A stretch of DNA of 64,000 nt from Arachidicoccus ginsenosidivorans (GCF_007971385.1 NZ_CP042434.1:4712001-4776000), one strand, 5' to 3'. Counted from the stretch's first letter, positions 29,244 through 40,117 are shown. Notes: generated from the letters alone by a model not told the origin. Numbers and translations: made by a program.

Positions 29244-30869
29244 TTAATTGGTGTAACCAGGATTTTGATCGAGTACGGCGTCCTTATTTAACTGAATTTC
29301 GCTGAGTGGAATGGGTAGCAACAAATTGGTCTCAGTCAGCCCCGTGGTCGGATGCTGCGTATCACCACTGTTTAACCTTAAAGATCTTTCTACCAGCGTC
29401 TTAGTCCGCATGAGCGTTTCTCTTCTGTTTTCTTCTCCCACTAATTCCCGGGCTCTTTCATCTAAGATAAAATTCAGTGTAATATCACTGGCACTGACTT
29501 TGCCTTTGGCGGGATAATCGGCGAAGGCTCTTTTGCGCAGTACATTGATACTGGCGGCTGCCTCCGCTAATTTGCCCTGATCAAACTGTGCCTCTGCCTG
29601 TAATAGATAAGTTTCGCCTAGGCGCATCAAAATAAAATCCTTGATCATCGCATATCCAAATTCATCATTGGGGTCATACTGGCCCCATTTAGTGGTGGAT
29701 GGACAGATTTTATACAGGGTATCCGGACCTGTAAACGGTACTTCTTTACCAAAATTAGCACTTGTAGGATCGTTATAATAATAATGCCTTTTGATATTGT
29801 ATTCAGAATTTCTGATATCGCCATCCTGATAGAGTCCGTATAAGACCCAATTACTCAACCTAAGCCGGGCAATGCCCCGGCCACCCAGTGAATCACATAT
29901 TTTCATGCCACTGATCTGGTAATAGGCCGCACCCCAGACCCGGCGTTGTTGCGGGTTGTCGGTGACACCTCCTACGACGGTGCTGGGGTTTTCTACTTCC
30001 AACACCCATATAGCCTCTGTATTGCCCTGAGAGCGGCGTTGGTTGCCATAATGGAACATATCAGAATAATAATCTCCCGGCACAGAAGACACGACGCCAT
30101 ATCTTTTATCAATCAGACTGAACCGGCCACTGCCAATGATTTTTTGGGTCATTATCTCTGCAGAATCCGGTTTGCCTGCTTTGATATAGACCTCTGCCAG
30201 TAGCTGCATGGCCATATATTTATTGGCCCGGCCATAGAGTTTGCCTTTGGGATTGGAAGGCATATCATCAATATCAGGCAAATGATCCGCTGCATAGCGA
30301 AGATCGTTTATTATAAATTGATTGACCTGATCCAGACTGGCTCTGGTAAAATCTGTTTTAGGCGCTGAAAGTGCATGTTCTACAAGCGGTACCCCACCAA
30401 AAAGTATACTGAGCTCATTATAGGCATAGCCCCGGAAAAACCGGGCTTCTGCTGAGGCGGAGGCTTTATTGCTCTCAGAAATCGTAACTGAAGGATCCGC
30501 TGCATTGTCAATAATGATATTGGTTAGATTAATCATCTGATAGTTCAGAGACCAGATCTTGCTGGCACCTACATCTGAGGGTGTCAGTTTGCCATAATCA
30601 TAATAAGGGATTTCTACGCTTTCCTGATTGGCTGTGGCATTGGCGATGTCGGTGCCGACAGCCCATACGCTGGGCCAGCCCTGGTGATCCGACCAGGCAA
30701 AATAACCTTCCAGTTGATGGTAAAGCCCAACAATGGCTGCATCAAAACCCAGAGAATCTGTTAAGGTAACCGGTGTGTAGGAGGAATAGGGTGTTTCATC
30801 CAGATAGCTCTTTTTACAGGAGCTTAGTAGGACAAGGGCAAGGATAAACCCAAATATATATTTTTTCAT
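29244..30869 (-). CDS. SusD/RagB-like glycan-binding lipoprotein (locus 2)
   Basis: A 541-residue outer-membrane lipoprotein that binds glycan with its SusC partner. The preferred start is ATG 30869, giving MKKYIFGFILALVLLSSCKKSYLDE, a clean lipoprotein signal with LSSC. Upstream in-frame codons overlap the susC end. SusD hallmarks are the N-terminal LDETPYSS, the SusD-like helix ARFFRGYAYNELSILFGGVPLVE, and the C-terminal LDERARELVGEENRRETLMRTKTLV, LLPIPLSEIQLN and QNPGYTN. It is intact, 16 bases behind susC. Confidence 0.95.
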   Translation of the reverse strand: MKKYIFGFILALVLLSSCKKSYLDETPYSSYTPVTLTDSLGFDAAIVGLYHQLEGYFAWSDHQGWPSVWAVGTDIANATANQESVEIPYYDYGKLTPSDVGASKIWSLNYQMINLTNIIIDNAADPSVTISESNKASASAEARFFRGYAYNELSILFGGVPLVEHALSAPKTDFTRASLDQVNQFIINDLRYAADHLPDIDDMPSNPKGKLYGRANKYMAMQLLAEVYIKAGKPDSAEIMTQKIIGSGRFSLIDKRYGVVSSVPGDYYSDMFHYGNQRRSQGNTEAIWVLEVENPSTVVGGVTDNPQQRRVWGAAYYQISGMKICDSLGGRGIARLRLSNWVLYGLYQDGDIRNSEYNIKRHYYYNDPTSANFGKEVPFTGPDTLYKICPSTTKWGQYDPNDEFGYAMIKDFILMRLGETYLLQAEAQFDQGKLAEAAASINVLRKRAFADYPAKGKVSASDITLNFILDERARELVGEENRRETLMRTKTLVERSLRLNSGDTQHPTTGLTETNLLLPIPLSEIQLNKDAVLDQNPGYTN

Positions 30870-30885
30870 TATAATTAATTTGTTG

Positions 30886-33800
30886 TTATTTAAGTGCAAT
30901 ATTGACACCCAGTACAAAAGACCTGGTCATGGGATAGTTATTGGTCCAGTCGCCTGATCCTCTGGAAGAATAATTATCTTCCGGATCCCAACCCACCCAG
31001 CTGGTAAAGGTGTGCAGGTTCTTGCCACTGGCATATATTGTGAGACTGGACAGGCCAAGCCGGCTAAGTTTATCCTTGTCAAACGTATAACTTAGGGTAA
31101 TGTCTTTGAGCCGGGTATAGCTGGCATCAGATGGAAAACCATAACCTCTTGTATTATTATAAGCCAGTGAGGGGCGGGTATTGCTTTTGTTTTCCGGAGT
31201 CCAGTAACCAATTTCCTGTGGCGTATTTCTTCTACCGGTTTCATCTCCGTAGGTCAGATCCGGGTTGTATTTCATTTGCCCCTGGGTCGTCTGGAAGAAA
31301 ATACTTAGACTGAAGTTTTTATACTCGAACCTATTGGTGAGGCCACCTTGCCATTTAGGCGTGGTTTGTCCAAGGATGACTTTATCGTCGGCTGTAATCT
31401 GACCGTCCGGCTTGCCATCCGGACCGCTGACGTCTTTAAATTTAAGGTCGCCGGGCTTGGCTCCGGGATCCTGCTTGGACGGGTCCTCCCCTTGTTGCCA
31501 GACGCCTTCCAATACATAATTATAAATAACGCTGATGGGATGGCCTAAAAACCAGCCATTACCAATGTCATCCAGGCCATCTCCATAGAGTTCCTTTAAC
31601 TTGTTTTGATTACTGGAAAAAACGATGGCGGTTTGCCATTTAAAATCTTGTCTGTCAATATTTTTGGTGTTCAGGCTGAGTTCCAGGCCCGTATTGGAGG
31701 TTTTACCTAAGTTATCCAGTACAGAGGTGTAGCCTGTGATAATAGGCAAGTGTCTGGATAGCAAAAGATCGTAAGTATTGTTTTTATAAAAATCCACCGC
31801 ACCACTAATTCTGCCGTTAAACAGACCAAAATCCAGACCCAGGTTAAGGGTCTTGGTGGACTCCCAATGCAGGTCGTTGTTCCCCAAATTACCAGCCACT
31901 GCGCCTACAGTCGTTACACCATTAAAGGGCTGCTGGATGGTATTATCGGTGGTAATGGTTTTATAAACACTGATGGCCTCATTACCCGTTTTGCCATAAG
32001 ACACTCTGAGCTTTAGGTTATCCACAAAGTCAGCGTCTTGCATAAAGGCTTCTTTTGAGATATTCCAGCCAATGGCAGCTGAGGGGAAGATTCCGTATTT
32101 ACTGGTATTGGCACCAAAGACAGAGGAACCGTCCCTTCTGGCTGTCAGTGTTAAAAGGTACCTGCTGTCGTAATTATAATTGAAGCGTACCATCTGAGAG
32201 TTTAATGCATACCGGTCACTGTAGGAACTGTTGTTCTGGGTAGAGCCGGAAGCCAGGCTGTTAAAGCCGATAATATCATTGACAAATCCTTTGGCAGTGG
32301 CCGTTGTCGTTATATATTTTCTTTGCTGTGCACTGTAGAGGCCTGTAAAATCCAGGTGATGCTTATTCCAATCGTGGTTATAATAAATCAGGTTTTCCAG
32401 TGTATAATTATTGGTATGTGCATTGGTGATACTGGCTGTTCCTAATAGATCATTGGCAGCTCGGCCAGTATAGCTGGCACTGCGCTCTGGAAAATAGATA
32501 TAACCGGCATTCAGGCGGTAGCGTAATCCTTTTACCAGGCCTCCTAAATCCAGTTCTGCATAGGCATTCCCGTTGATATTGACGCTTCTTCTCTCTTGGT
32601 CGGTGGTGAGTCCCAACAGTGGGTTTACGTAGAGCTCCTCTGGATACATGGGATAGATATTATAAGATCCGTCTTCGTTGTATTCGTTTCCATAGGGACT
32701 CATGGCCGTTGCCAGCAAAAGGTTCGCCCTGCCGCCATCGTAGTTGTTGGAAGTAAACAGCGAAGACATTCCTATTTTTAAAAACTTAGCAATGCGGATA
32801 TCCAGATTGCTTCTTAGATTGACCCTTTGGTATTGATAACCCAGGATGACCCCTTTTTGCTGCATCAATTCTCCGCCTACATAATATTTTACATCTGCGG
32901 TTCCCCCCGATACACTCAGGTTGTGGTCCTGCATAATGCCGGTACGGGTGACTTCGTCCATCCAATCGGTCGTACTACCTGCATTGTAATTATCTAATTC
33001 TGAGGAGTTGGGTACGGGGCTGGTCTGTGTTTGTCCTGTCTGAGAAAGGTAGTCTGCATATTTTTGTATATAAGAAGCGCCATCTCTGGGTTTTAATACA
33101 TGGGCCAGGTTCTCAATACCTGCATACCCGTTATAACGGATGACGGCCTTTCCTGTAAGGCCTCTTTTGGTGGTAATCAAAATAACACCATTGGAACCGT
33201 TGGTGCCATAAATGGCTGTAGCAGAAGCGTCTTTCAAAACTTCAATAGAAGCAATATCATTGGGATTGATATCATTGAGGGGATTGCCCTGGGTTTTGAT
33301 CAGCGGTAAACCATCCACGATAATATAAGGACCGCTGGAGGCGGTAATTGAATTCTGGCCCCGGATCATCACAGCCGGAGAGCTGCCTGGCACACTCGAG
33401 GTATTGGTGACACTGACGCCTGCCACGGCGCCTTCCACCGCCTGCATGACATTGGTCACCGGCAGCTGAGAAAGCCTGGACTCGGGAACAGAGGTGATGG
33501 CACCTGTTACATCGGTTTTTTTCTGCGTGCCGTACCCTACCGTAATCACATCTTCCAGTTGGTTGCTGTTGGAGGCAGGCAAAACAATTTCCAGTGTATT
33601 TTTGCCCCCAACAGCCACCTTTTGTGTTTGATAGCCCACATAACTGACTGATAAGGTATCGTTTTCATTTACTTCGAGCGTGAATTTGCCCGCGTCATCT
33701 GTAACTGTTCCCGTTTTAGTGGCAAGGACAGTTACTGTAGCACCTATAACGGGTGTATGCGCCTCAGTTAGTACTGTTCCGCTTATTTGTTTTTGTGTTT

Positions 33801-33987
33801 GTCTTTGTCCCTGGTTTGTGCTTTGGGCATTTACCCTTATCTGGCTCAACAGCAGTAGGGTTATTAGCCATGCGATCATGATAAGCCCGCTGAATCCTTT
33901 TTGTATAAGATTATGTACCCTGCCGCTACTTATTCCGGCTCCAGGGGGCAAAGCCTGCTGCAAGTAGCCCTTTTGTTTCGATTTCAT
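30886..33987 (-). CDS. SusC/RagA-family TonB-dependent transporter (locus 2)
   Basis: A 1033-residue outer-membrane transporter. It has an N-terminal signal (cleavage after RVNAQ), a Gln-rich linker, a regulatory-like beta-sandwich domain (GTVLTEAHTPVIGATVTV), the signature ITVGYGTQKKTDVTGAI, a plug (NPNDIASIEVLKDASATAIYG), and a barrel ending MTRSFVLGVNIALK. It differs clearly from the locus 1 SusC, so this is not a recent duplication. It heads an operon with susD, GH43 and GH2. The 270 bases upstream show no exact TAnnTTTG box. Confidence 0.96.
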   Translation of the reverse strand: MKSKQKGYLQQALPPGAGISSGRVHNLIQKGFSGLIMIAWLITLLLLSQIRVNAQSTNQGQRQTQKQISGTVLTEAHTPVIGATVTVLATKTGTVTDDAGKFTLEVNENDTLSVSYVGYQTQKVAVGGKNTLEIVLPASNSNQLEDVITVGYGTQKKTDVTGAITSVPESRLSQLPVTNVMQAVEGAVAGVSVTNTSSVPGSSPAVMIRGQNSITASSGPYIIVDGLPLIKTQGNPLNDINPNDIASIEVLKDASATAIYGTNGSNGVILITTKRGLTGKAVIRYNGYAGIENLAHVLKPRDGASYIQKYADYLSQTGQTQTSPVPNSSELDNYNAGSTTDWMDEVTRTGIMQDHNLSVSGGTADVKYYVGGELMQQKGVILGYQYQRVNLRSNLDIRIAKFLKIGMSSLFTSNNYDGGRANLLLATAMSPYGNEYNEDGSYNIYPMYPEELYVNPLLGLTTDQERRSVNINGNAYAELDLGGLVKGLRYRLNAGYIYFPERSASYTGRAANDLLGTASITNAHTNNYTLENLIYYNHDWNKHHLDFTGLYSAQQRKYITTTATAKGFVNDIIGFNSLASGSTQNNSSYSDRYALNSQMVRFNYNYDSRYLLTLTARRDGSSVFGANTSKYGIFPSAAIGWNISKEAFMQDADFVDNLKLRVSYGKTGNEAISVYKTITTDNTIQQPFNGVTTVGAVAGNLGNNDLHWESTKTLNLGLDFGLFNGRISGAVDFYKNNTYDLLLSRHLPIITGYTSVLDNLGKTSNTGLELSLNTKNIDRQDFKWQTAIVFSSNQNKLKELYGDGLDDIGNGWFLGHPISVIYNYVLEGVWQQGEDPSKQDPGAKPGDLKFKDVSGPDGKPDGQITADDKVILGQTTPKWQGGLTNRFEYKNFSLSIFFQTTQGQMKYNPDLTYGDETGRRNTPQEIGYWTPENKSNTRPSLAYNNTRGYGFPSDASYTRLKDITLSYTFDKDKLSRLGLSSLTIYASGKNLHTFTSWVGWDPEDNYSSRGSGDWTNNYPMTRSFVLGVNIALK

Positions 33988-34261
33988 GATTAATTTTTTT
34001 TGATTTAATGAGGGGGTTAAAAACGGTCGTTGAATCGTCTTCTAACTATATTTTTTTAACACTCTGACAAATTAACGTCGGAAATAGACCTAGAAAAGGG
34101 GGTAAAACGGTAAAAAAGCGGGTAGTTTTTGGTGTTGTTTTAACAATTTATGGAAAAGCTGTTAATATGCTGGCAAAGGGTCCACAAAGGTCTGGCAAAA
34201 TGTTTTTTGCTGGCCACTGGTTAGCTGGCCCTAAAATGGGTAGGACATGTGTAAAGGGATT

Positions 34262-35656
34262 TTATGAATTCATATTTTCCCACATCTCATATTCTTTCAT
34301 CAGTACCTTTTCCGGAAAGGCCTTGGCATAGCTGTAGATGAGTTGCATGATATAGTGGTTACCCTGGTATAAAGGTAACAGGCTTTTAGCATCTTCAATA
34401 CGGGTCAGATCCGTATCCTTATCTATATAGCCCATCGCTGTAAAATGTCCTTTTTCCACATAGATACAACTCTGTTCGTTTGCTGTCCTGCCTTTATCCA
34501 GGATAACAAAAGTGGGCAACTGATTTCTGTATTCCTGTAAAGCTTCCCTGACCAGTTCATTATAATAGGTCGTGTCCGTCTTTTTGGGACACATGACGCC
34601 CTTGCTGTGGCAGCCACCCTCAGCGCTGCAACTGCCGAGCCGGCAGAGCTCGGGGCAGAGATCATAGGCGTGTACCATCTCATGCAAGGTATTGGAGGCT
34701 TCAATCAGATGGGTAAAGACCAGTTCTGCCTGCTGGTTTTTATTGAATTTACCGATGGCCATTCTTAAGAAGCCGTCCAGGGCCTCATAGACAAACAGGC
34801 CAAACTTAGGCTCATATTTTTTCATGGCCCGGTTGTATATAGGCCAGAGTCTTTTAATCTCCAGCGCTTCCAAAATAAAAGCCATCAGCTCTGTTCCGCA
34901 AGGGGCGTGACTGATATGATAGATACTGCGCAGAAAATGTTGCCTTTGTGGATTGGGATTATGGCCGGTAAAATGTTGGGCAACCCTTTTGCGGATATCT
35001 TTGGCCTTGCCTACATAAATCACCTTATCCTTATCGTCTTTAAAATAATAAACACCCGGCGTGTGCGGCAGGGCAGTCATATCTGCCTGAGGCAGATTGG
35101 GTGGCAGGTTTTGATCACCGGCGCCTTTTTTGAGCATCCCTGCAATCACCCCCTTGGTATCCCACTGGAGTAACCGGGTAAATAATATAGCCGTAGCGTC
35201 TGCATCGCCGCCTGCCCGGTGCCGGTCCGTAAGCGGTATTTCCAGGGCGGCGCAGAGCCGGCCCAGGCTATAGGAAGAAAGCCCTGGTTTGATCTTGCGG
35301 CTCATCCTGACCGTACAGAGTTTAGTGGCACTATAAAAATAGCCTGCTTCTGCCAGATGGTGCTTGATAAAAGAGTAGTCAAAATTGACATTATGGGCCA
35401 CAAAGATCCGGCCTTGCAATAGATTATAGATCTTGTCAGCCACCTGGTCAAAAGACGGACTGGTTGCAATGGTGCTGTTACTGATGCCGGTAAGCGCCGT
35501 AATATACAGTGGAATGGGGACGCCCGGATTGACCAGGGTCTCATAGCGCCCGATCACCTCCTGACCGTTATGCAGTATAATGGCCACCTCGGTAATCCCG
35601 CTGCCGGCAGCGTGTCCGCCTGTCGTCTCGATATCTACGATTGCATATTCCATCAT
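34262..35656 (-). CDS. DEDDh exonuclease fused to a GIY-YIG nuclease domain
   Basis: A 464-residue fusion. Residues 1 to about 170 are a DnaQ/epsilon-type 3'-5' exonuclease with motifs VDIETTG, AHNVNFDYSFI and HRAGGDADAT (catalytic Asp, Glu, Asp, His, Asp). A UvrC-like GIY-YIG domain follows (PHTPGVYYFKDDKDKVIYVGKAKDIRKRV), then a Cys-rich region with CPELCRLGSCSAEGGCHSKGVMC that could bind zinc. The start is 71 bases behind the DnaE2-like gene, so it may be part of the damage-tolerance operon. Such fusions are known in Bacteroidota, but their role is not established. Confidence 0.9.
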   Translation of the reverse strand: MMEYAIVDIETTGGHAAGSGITEVAIILHNGQEVIGRYETLVNPGVPIPLYITALTGISNSTIATSPSFDQVADKIYNLLQGRIFVAHNVNFDYSFIKHHLAEAGYFYSATKLCTVRMSRKIKPGLSSYSLGRLCAALEIPLTDRHRAGGDADATAILFTRLLQWDTKGVIAGMLKKGAGDQNLPPNLPQADMTALPHTPGVYYFKDDKDKVIYVGKAKDIRKRVAQHFTGHNPNPQRQHFLRSIYHISHAPCGTELMAFILEALEIKRLWPIYNRAMKKYEPKFGLFVYEALDGFLRMAIGKFNKNQQAELVFTHLIEASNTLHEMVHAYDLCPELCRLGSCSAEGGCHSKGVMCPKKTDTTYYNELVREALQEYRNQLPTFVILDKGRTANEQSCIYVEKGHFTAMGYIDKDTDLTRIEDAKSLLPLYQGNHYIMQLIYSYAKAFPEKVLMKEYEMWENMNS

Positions 35657-35727
35657 TTATCGGCTATTTTATCAATTGTCTTCAGTGCTTTTCTTATTTT
35701 CTATTTTTTATTTTCTTTTCGTTTATT

Positions 35728-38705
35728 TTACGTTTTTTGGATGCCGACTTTCTCCATAAAGGTAACACTGACAGTCAGTACGCCAAAATCTTCCATGACG
35801 ATACCGGTAAAACTGTAAAATCCCCGCCCCCGAAAAGGATAATTAGCGGCACTATCGGGAAAATGGACCGTATCCAGCCAGGCGCCCTCGGCATCCAGAA
35901 AAGTCCCAAAATGCATGCGGCGATGGTCTTTTTTGGTTTGTGTATTTTTAATACAGACCAGGTACCCCAGGCAGCAGACTGTTTTACCTATAAAAGACCG
36001 TAGATCCCTGGCGTAGATGTATTTAGCGGGATCAGCCTCTACCATCTCAAACACATTACTGAGCGTAAAATGCAAGAGCTCCATTTGTTGATGCATATCC
36101 TCCAGAGGGCTGGTAGGCAGATCCGGCAATGTAAAAGTCATGGGCGGCTCCTCAAAAAGTGACTGGGCGGCGGCGACATGGCTGGGCGCCTTACGCAGGA
36201 AGTTTCCTTCCCAGAGCAGCGCTTTTTTGCTGCTGCCTGTAAAGCGAAAAGCGTCCACCTTGATTAAGAGATTGAGTTGCTCCATGGGTGTGCCTGTGCG
36301 TTCAATAAAATCCTGCAGGTGCAAATAAGGCCCGTTATTTTCCCGCTCTTCAATCAAGCGTAAAGCGACTTTCTCTTCCAGGGACTGTATATGGATAAAG
36401 CCTACATAGACAATACCGTCCTTAATAGTGGTCAGGTATTCACTGTGCTGCACCGAGGGAGGCTCCACCTGGGCGCCTTCCAGACGCAGTTGCTGAAAAT
36501 AGAGTTCACGTGAATAAAATCCCCCGAAATTATTAATCACGGATACCATGAATTCCACCGGAAAATAGGTCTTCAGATACAGGCTCTGGTAGCTCTCTAC
36601 GGCAAAGCTGGCGCTATGCGCCTTGCAAAAAGAATAGCCGGAGAAACTCTCCATCTGCCGCCAGATCTCGGCTGTGATATTATCCGGATAGCCCCGCTGT
36701 TTACAGTTATCAAAAAACTTCTTTTTTAACTGCTCCATTTTCTCTGTGCCTCGGGTCTTGCCTGACATATGGCGACGCAGCACATCTGCCTCACCCATAT
36801 CCAGTCCTGCAAAGTGATGCGCCACTTTGATAACGTCTTCCTGATAGACCATGACACCAAAAGTATCCTGCAGTATCTCCCCTATTTTAGGATGGATATA
36901 GCTAAACTTATCCGGATGGTGGAACCGGAAGATATAGGCTTGCATCATACCGGACTGGCCTACGCCAGGCCGGATAATCGAGCTGGCAGCCACCAGCGTT
37001 TTATAGTCCTCACAACGCAGTTTTTTTAGCAGTTGGCGCATGGAAGGACTCTCGATATAAAAACAGCCGGTGGTATTCCCGTTTTTAATATGCTCGGCTA
37101 CCTTTTTATCTTTTTTGAACTTTTCCACCTGGTGGATATCAATGTCAATGCCGCGGGTTTGTTTGACCAGCTGAATGGTATCTTTAATATGGCCCAGGCC
37201 ACGCTGACTTAAGATGTCAAACTTAAATAGTCCGACATCTTCTGCCACAAACATATCGATCTGAGCAGTAGCAAAACCCTTGGGCGGCAGCTCCAGAGCG
37301 GTATAGTTATAGATGGCTTTTTCACTGATCAGCATACCACCCGGATGGATGGACAGGTGATTAGGGAAATCCTTCATGAGCGCCGCATACTGATAAATCT
37401 GAATATGGTTTTTATCTGTCTTGCTGTAAACCCCTTCCGTTAGTCCATCTATCTCTGATTTAGGCAACCCGAAGACCTTGCCCAGTTCTCTGACCGCTGC
37501 ATTAAACTGAAAGGTCGCAAACATGCCCAGTAGTGCTACATGGTCTCTGCCATAGCGTTTGAATACATAGTCAATCAGCTCATCTCTGTCTGCCCAGGAA
37601 AAATCCAGATCAAAATCCGGCGGCGAAGTCCGGTGTGGGTTTAAAAATCTTTCAAAATACAGATCCAGTTCAATGGGACAGACATCTGTAATTTTCAGGC
37701 AATAGGCAATAATAGAATTGGCCCCACTGCCCCGCCCCACATAATAAAAGCCTCTGCGGGCAGCGTATTGCAATAGATCCCAGGTGATCAGAAAATAGGC
37801 ATTGAAGTTCAGGGTATCAATAATAGCGAGTTCTTTTTCTACGCGCGCGCTGGCCACTTTGTTTTTAGCGCCATAGCGCTCCATAAGGCCATCCATGGCC
37901 AGCTTGCGAAGTAGCTCCCGGTCGTCTTGCTTGCTGGCAGTAAAAAAACGTTTGTTTTATCCTGATGAAAATCCATCTCGATATGACAGCTGTCTATCAG
38001 CTGAAAGGTATTGGTCAGTATCTGCGGATAGGCGCTGAAACGGTGCAGCAGACTGTCTAGCGGCATAAAACACTCATGGGGACCAGCCCGGTGCGTGTCC
38101 TGTTGTTTGGACAGGATAATATTACGGTCGATGGCCCTGAGTAGCCGGTGCAGATTATACTGCTGCTTGCCTGCGAAAGTCACTGGTTGGCGTAATACCA
38201 ACCGGTGTTGCAGGGCTTTATAATCAAGACGGATCAGCTTATTGATATCTGAAGGTTGCACACCGATATACTCATGAGGGGATAAAGACGTGGCAAAATT
38301 ACCTCTATCTGTCATCAGGCGCATAAAAGGATAGATAACGACCACATCGCCACTGTCCTTACCGCCACTTCCCTGGGTGCTGCCATCTGTAAAGACAGGC
38401 CGATCGGGAAACGCTAAACCCTGCATCAGGTGCCAGGACAAAAAACGATTGATGGCGGCGAAGCCTTTATTGTTCCTAGCCAGCAGTATATAACAAAGCT
38501 CATCTTCGTTTCTGATCTCTACGCCTGCAATCGGATGGATACCCGCCTGGATTGCATAGCGGACGAAGTCCCATATATCTGACGTGTTATTGATATTGGT
38601 CAGGGCAAGACTGGTGGCACCGGCCTCTACGGCCGCCGCCACCAGTTGCTTCGCTGAAAAAGTACCATAACGGTAAGAGAAATATGTTTTGCAGTTCAGG
38701 TACAT
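35728..38705 (-). pseudogene. dnaE2: DnaE2-like DNA polymerase III alpha subunit, one-base frameshift
   Basis: An error-prone C-family replicative polymerase that extends past lesions together with a Y-family enzyme. The N-terminal PHP domain starts MYLNCKTYFSYRYG; the usual metal-binding His is Lys, so PHP is probably inactive. The palm has PPDFDLDFSWADRDE with catalytic Asps, followed by GRGSGANSIIAY and the tandem HhH region. The frame breaks at the T run 37955-37958. One more base joins DKNKRFFTASKQDD to the main part and gives 992 residues. It lies 200 bases downstream of dinB. Confidence 0.9.
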
Positions 38706-38905
38706 ATAAGTGGTCTATAAATGGTCTATAAGTGATCTACTGAGCGTATGATGTATAATACTAATTTAGTAAAGGGATGAAACAAACTCAGGTGGCGGAT
38801 GGCTTGCCTGATTGTTTACCCGATTGTTTACCAGATTGTTTTTAGTGCTGCTGGGTCTAGGTGCTTGCCTGGTGTTTATGTCTCTGCGTCTTAACCGAGT
38901 CTTAT
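38706..38905. promoter_or_regulatory. Repeat-rich regulatory region between dinB and dnaE2
   Basis: Three kinds of repeat occupy 200 bases: three 11-bp units of the form AAGTGGTCTAT (38708, 38719, 38730) directly before the dnaE2 start; a perfect palindrome TACTAA-T-TTAGTA (38759-38771); and three 12-bp units around GATTGTTTACC (38810, 38822, 38834). They look like clustered operators. Confidence 0.6.
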
Positions 38906-40117
38906 TTAGGTCTTGTAAGCCCTTTGCAGCTGTAGCGCGCGTTGTTTAACGCGCTGTCGGTCTTTGTCTGGCTTATCCACGCCGCTGGCCCGGATTAAAG
39001 ACAAAGGACCAAACTGGCTTTTGATGCTGTCAATCTGCTGGTAAAGACTGATCATTTCCTGGGTGTCGTCAAAAAGGCTGATCTGGTGGGCACCAGTCAC
39101 CAGATCCGTAAAACGTACGCCCAGCAGACGAACCAGTAGTCTTCGGTCATAGAGTTTACGCAGCAGGGCGGCCGCTGTTTCCAGTAAGGTATGGTCAGAA
39201 GCGGTGTAGGCAATTCTGCATTGTTTGGTGACGGTATTAAAATCCGCGTAACGTAGTTTAAGTGTCACGCAACCGGTCATCTTTTTTTGGTGTCTGAGTT
39301 CAAAACCAATTTTTTCGATCATGCGTACCAATCTGGATTGCAGGAAATCCAGATCCATGGTATCGCAGGAAAAGGTATCTTCTGTAGAAATACTTTTTTG
39401 TTCTATATAAGGAATGACAGGCGTGTCGTCGACACCCCGGGCGCGCCTGGACAGTGTGCTGCCGTTTTTACCTAAAAGGCGGATCAGCATTTCCGGGGGG
39501 ATTTCTGAGAGAATCTTAATGGTAGAAACGCCCATATCTTTGAGCAAGGTGGCCGTCTTTTGCCCGACCATGGGCATTTTCTCTACGGCCAGCGGCGCCA
39601 GGTAGGCTCTTTCCGTTCCCAGAGGAACTTCTATTTGCCCATTGGGTTTTACCTCATTGGTCGCCACTTTGCCCAGCAGCTTGTTGGAGGCCAGCCCATA
39701 GGTAATCGGCAGGCCGCTTTCTTTGACGATTTTTGTTTTAAGCTCTTTACAGAACATCGCTGTTCCAAAATAACGGTCCATACCAGTAAGGTCGGCATAG
39801 AATTCATCAATAGAGGCCTTTTCATATAAAGGGACACTGCTGGCGATCACTTCGGTCACCAGTCTGGAATATTTACTGTAGTCTTCATGATCTCCAGAGA
39901 TAATGGTGGCATCTGGGCAAAGAAAACGAGCCTGGCGCATCGGCATAGCCGAGCGCACCCCAAATTTGCGTGCCTCATAACTGCAGGCAGCCACCACGCC
40001 GCGGTCTCCCCCACCTACAATGACTGGTATACCCATGAGTTTGCTGTTTTTGAGCCTTTCCACGGAGACGAAAAAAGAATCTAAGTCCATATGAATTATA
40101 TGCCTTGGGTTGTCCAT
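38906..40117 (-). CDS. dinB: Y-family DNA polymerase (DinB/Pol IV)
   Basis: A 403-residue translesion polymerase. The start MDNPRHIIHMDLDSFFVSVERL holds the first catalytic Asp; an upstream ATG at 40141 is possible. The palm motif SIDEFYADLTGMD gives the other acidic ligands, YGLASNKLLGKVATNEVKPNG is the family's central block, and a helix-hairpin-helix and little-finger domain follow. Near the C-terminus, QISLFDD resembles a QLxLF clamp-binding peptide. With DnaE2 just downstream it matches the DinB/ImuB-DnaE2 mutasome layout. Likely damage-induced. Confidence 0.94.
   Translation of the reverse strand: MDNPRHIIHMDLDSFFVSVERLKNSKLMGIPVIVGGGDRGVVAACSYEARKFGVRSAMPMRQARFLCPDATIISGDHEDYSKYSRLVTEVIASSVPLYEKASIDEFYADLTGMDRYFGTAMFCKELKTKIVKESGLPITYGLASNKLLGKVATNEVKPNGQIEVPLGTERAYLAPLAVEKMPMVGQKTATLLKDMGVSTIKILSEIPPEMLIRLLGKNGSTLSRRARGVDDTPVIPYIEQKSISTEDTFSCDTMDLDFLQSRLVRMIEKIGFELRHQKKMTGCVTLKLRYADFNTVTKQCRIAYTASDHTLLETAAALLRKLYDRRLLVRLLGVRFTDLVTGAHQISLFDDTQEMISLYQQIDSIKSQFGPLSLIRASGVDKPDKDRQRVKQRALQLQRAYKT

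Noticed and set aside
38810-38844. CRISPR-like array
   Set aside because: Units are 12 bases and directly adjoining, with no spacers; no cas genes are present.
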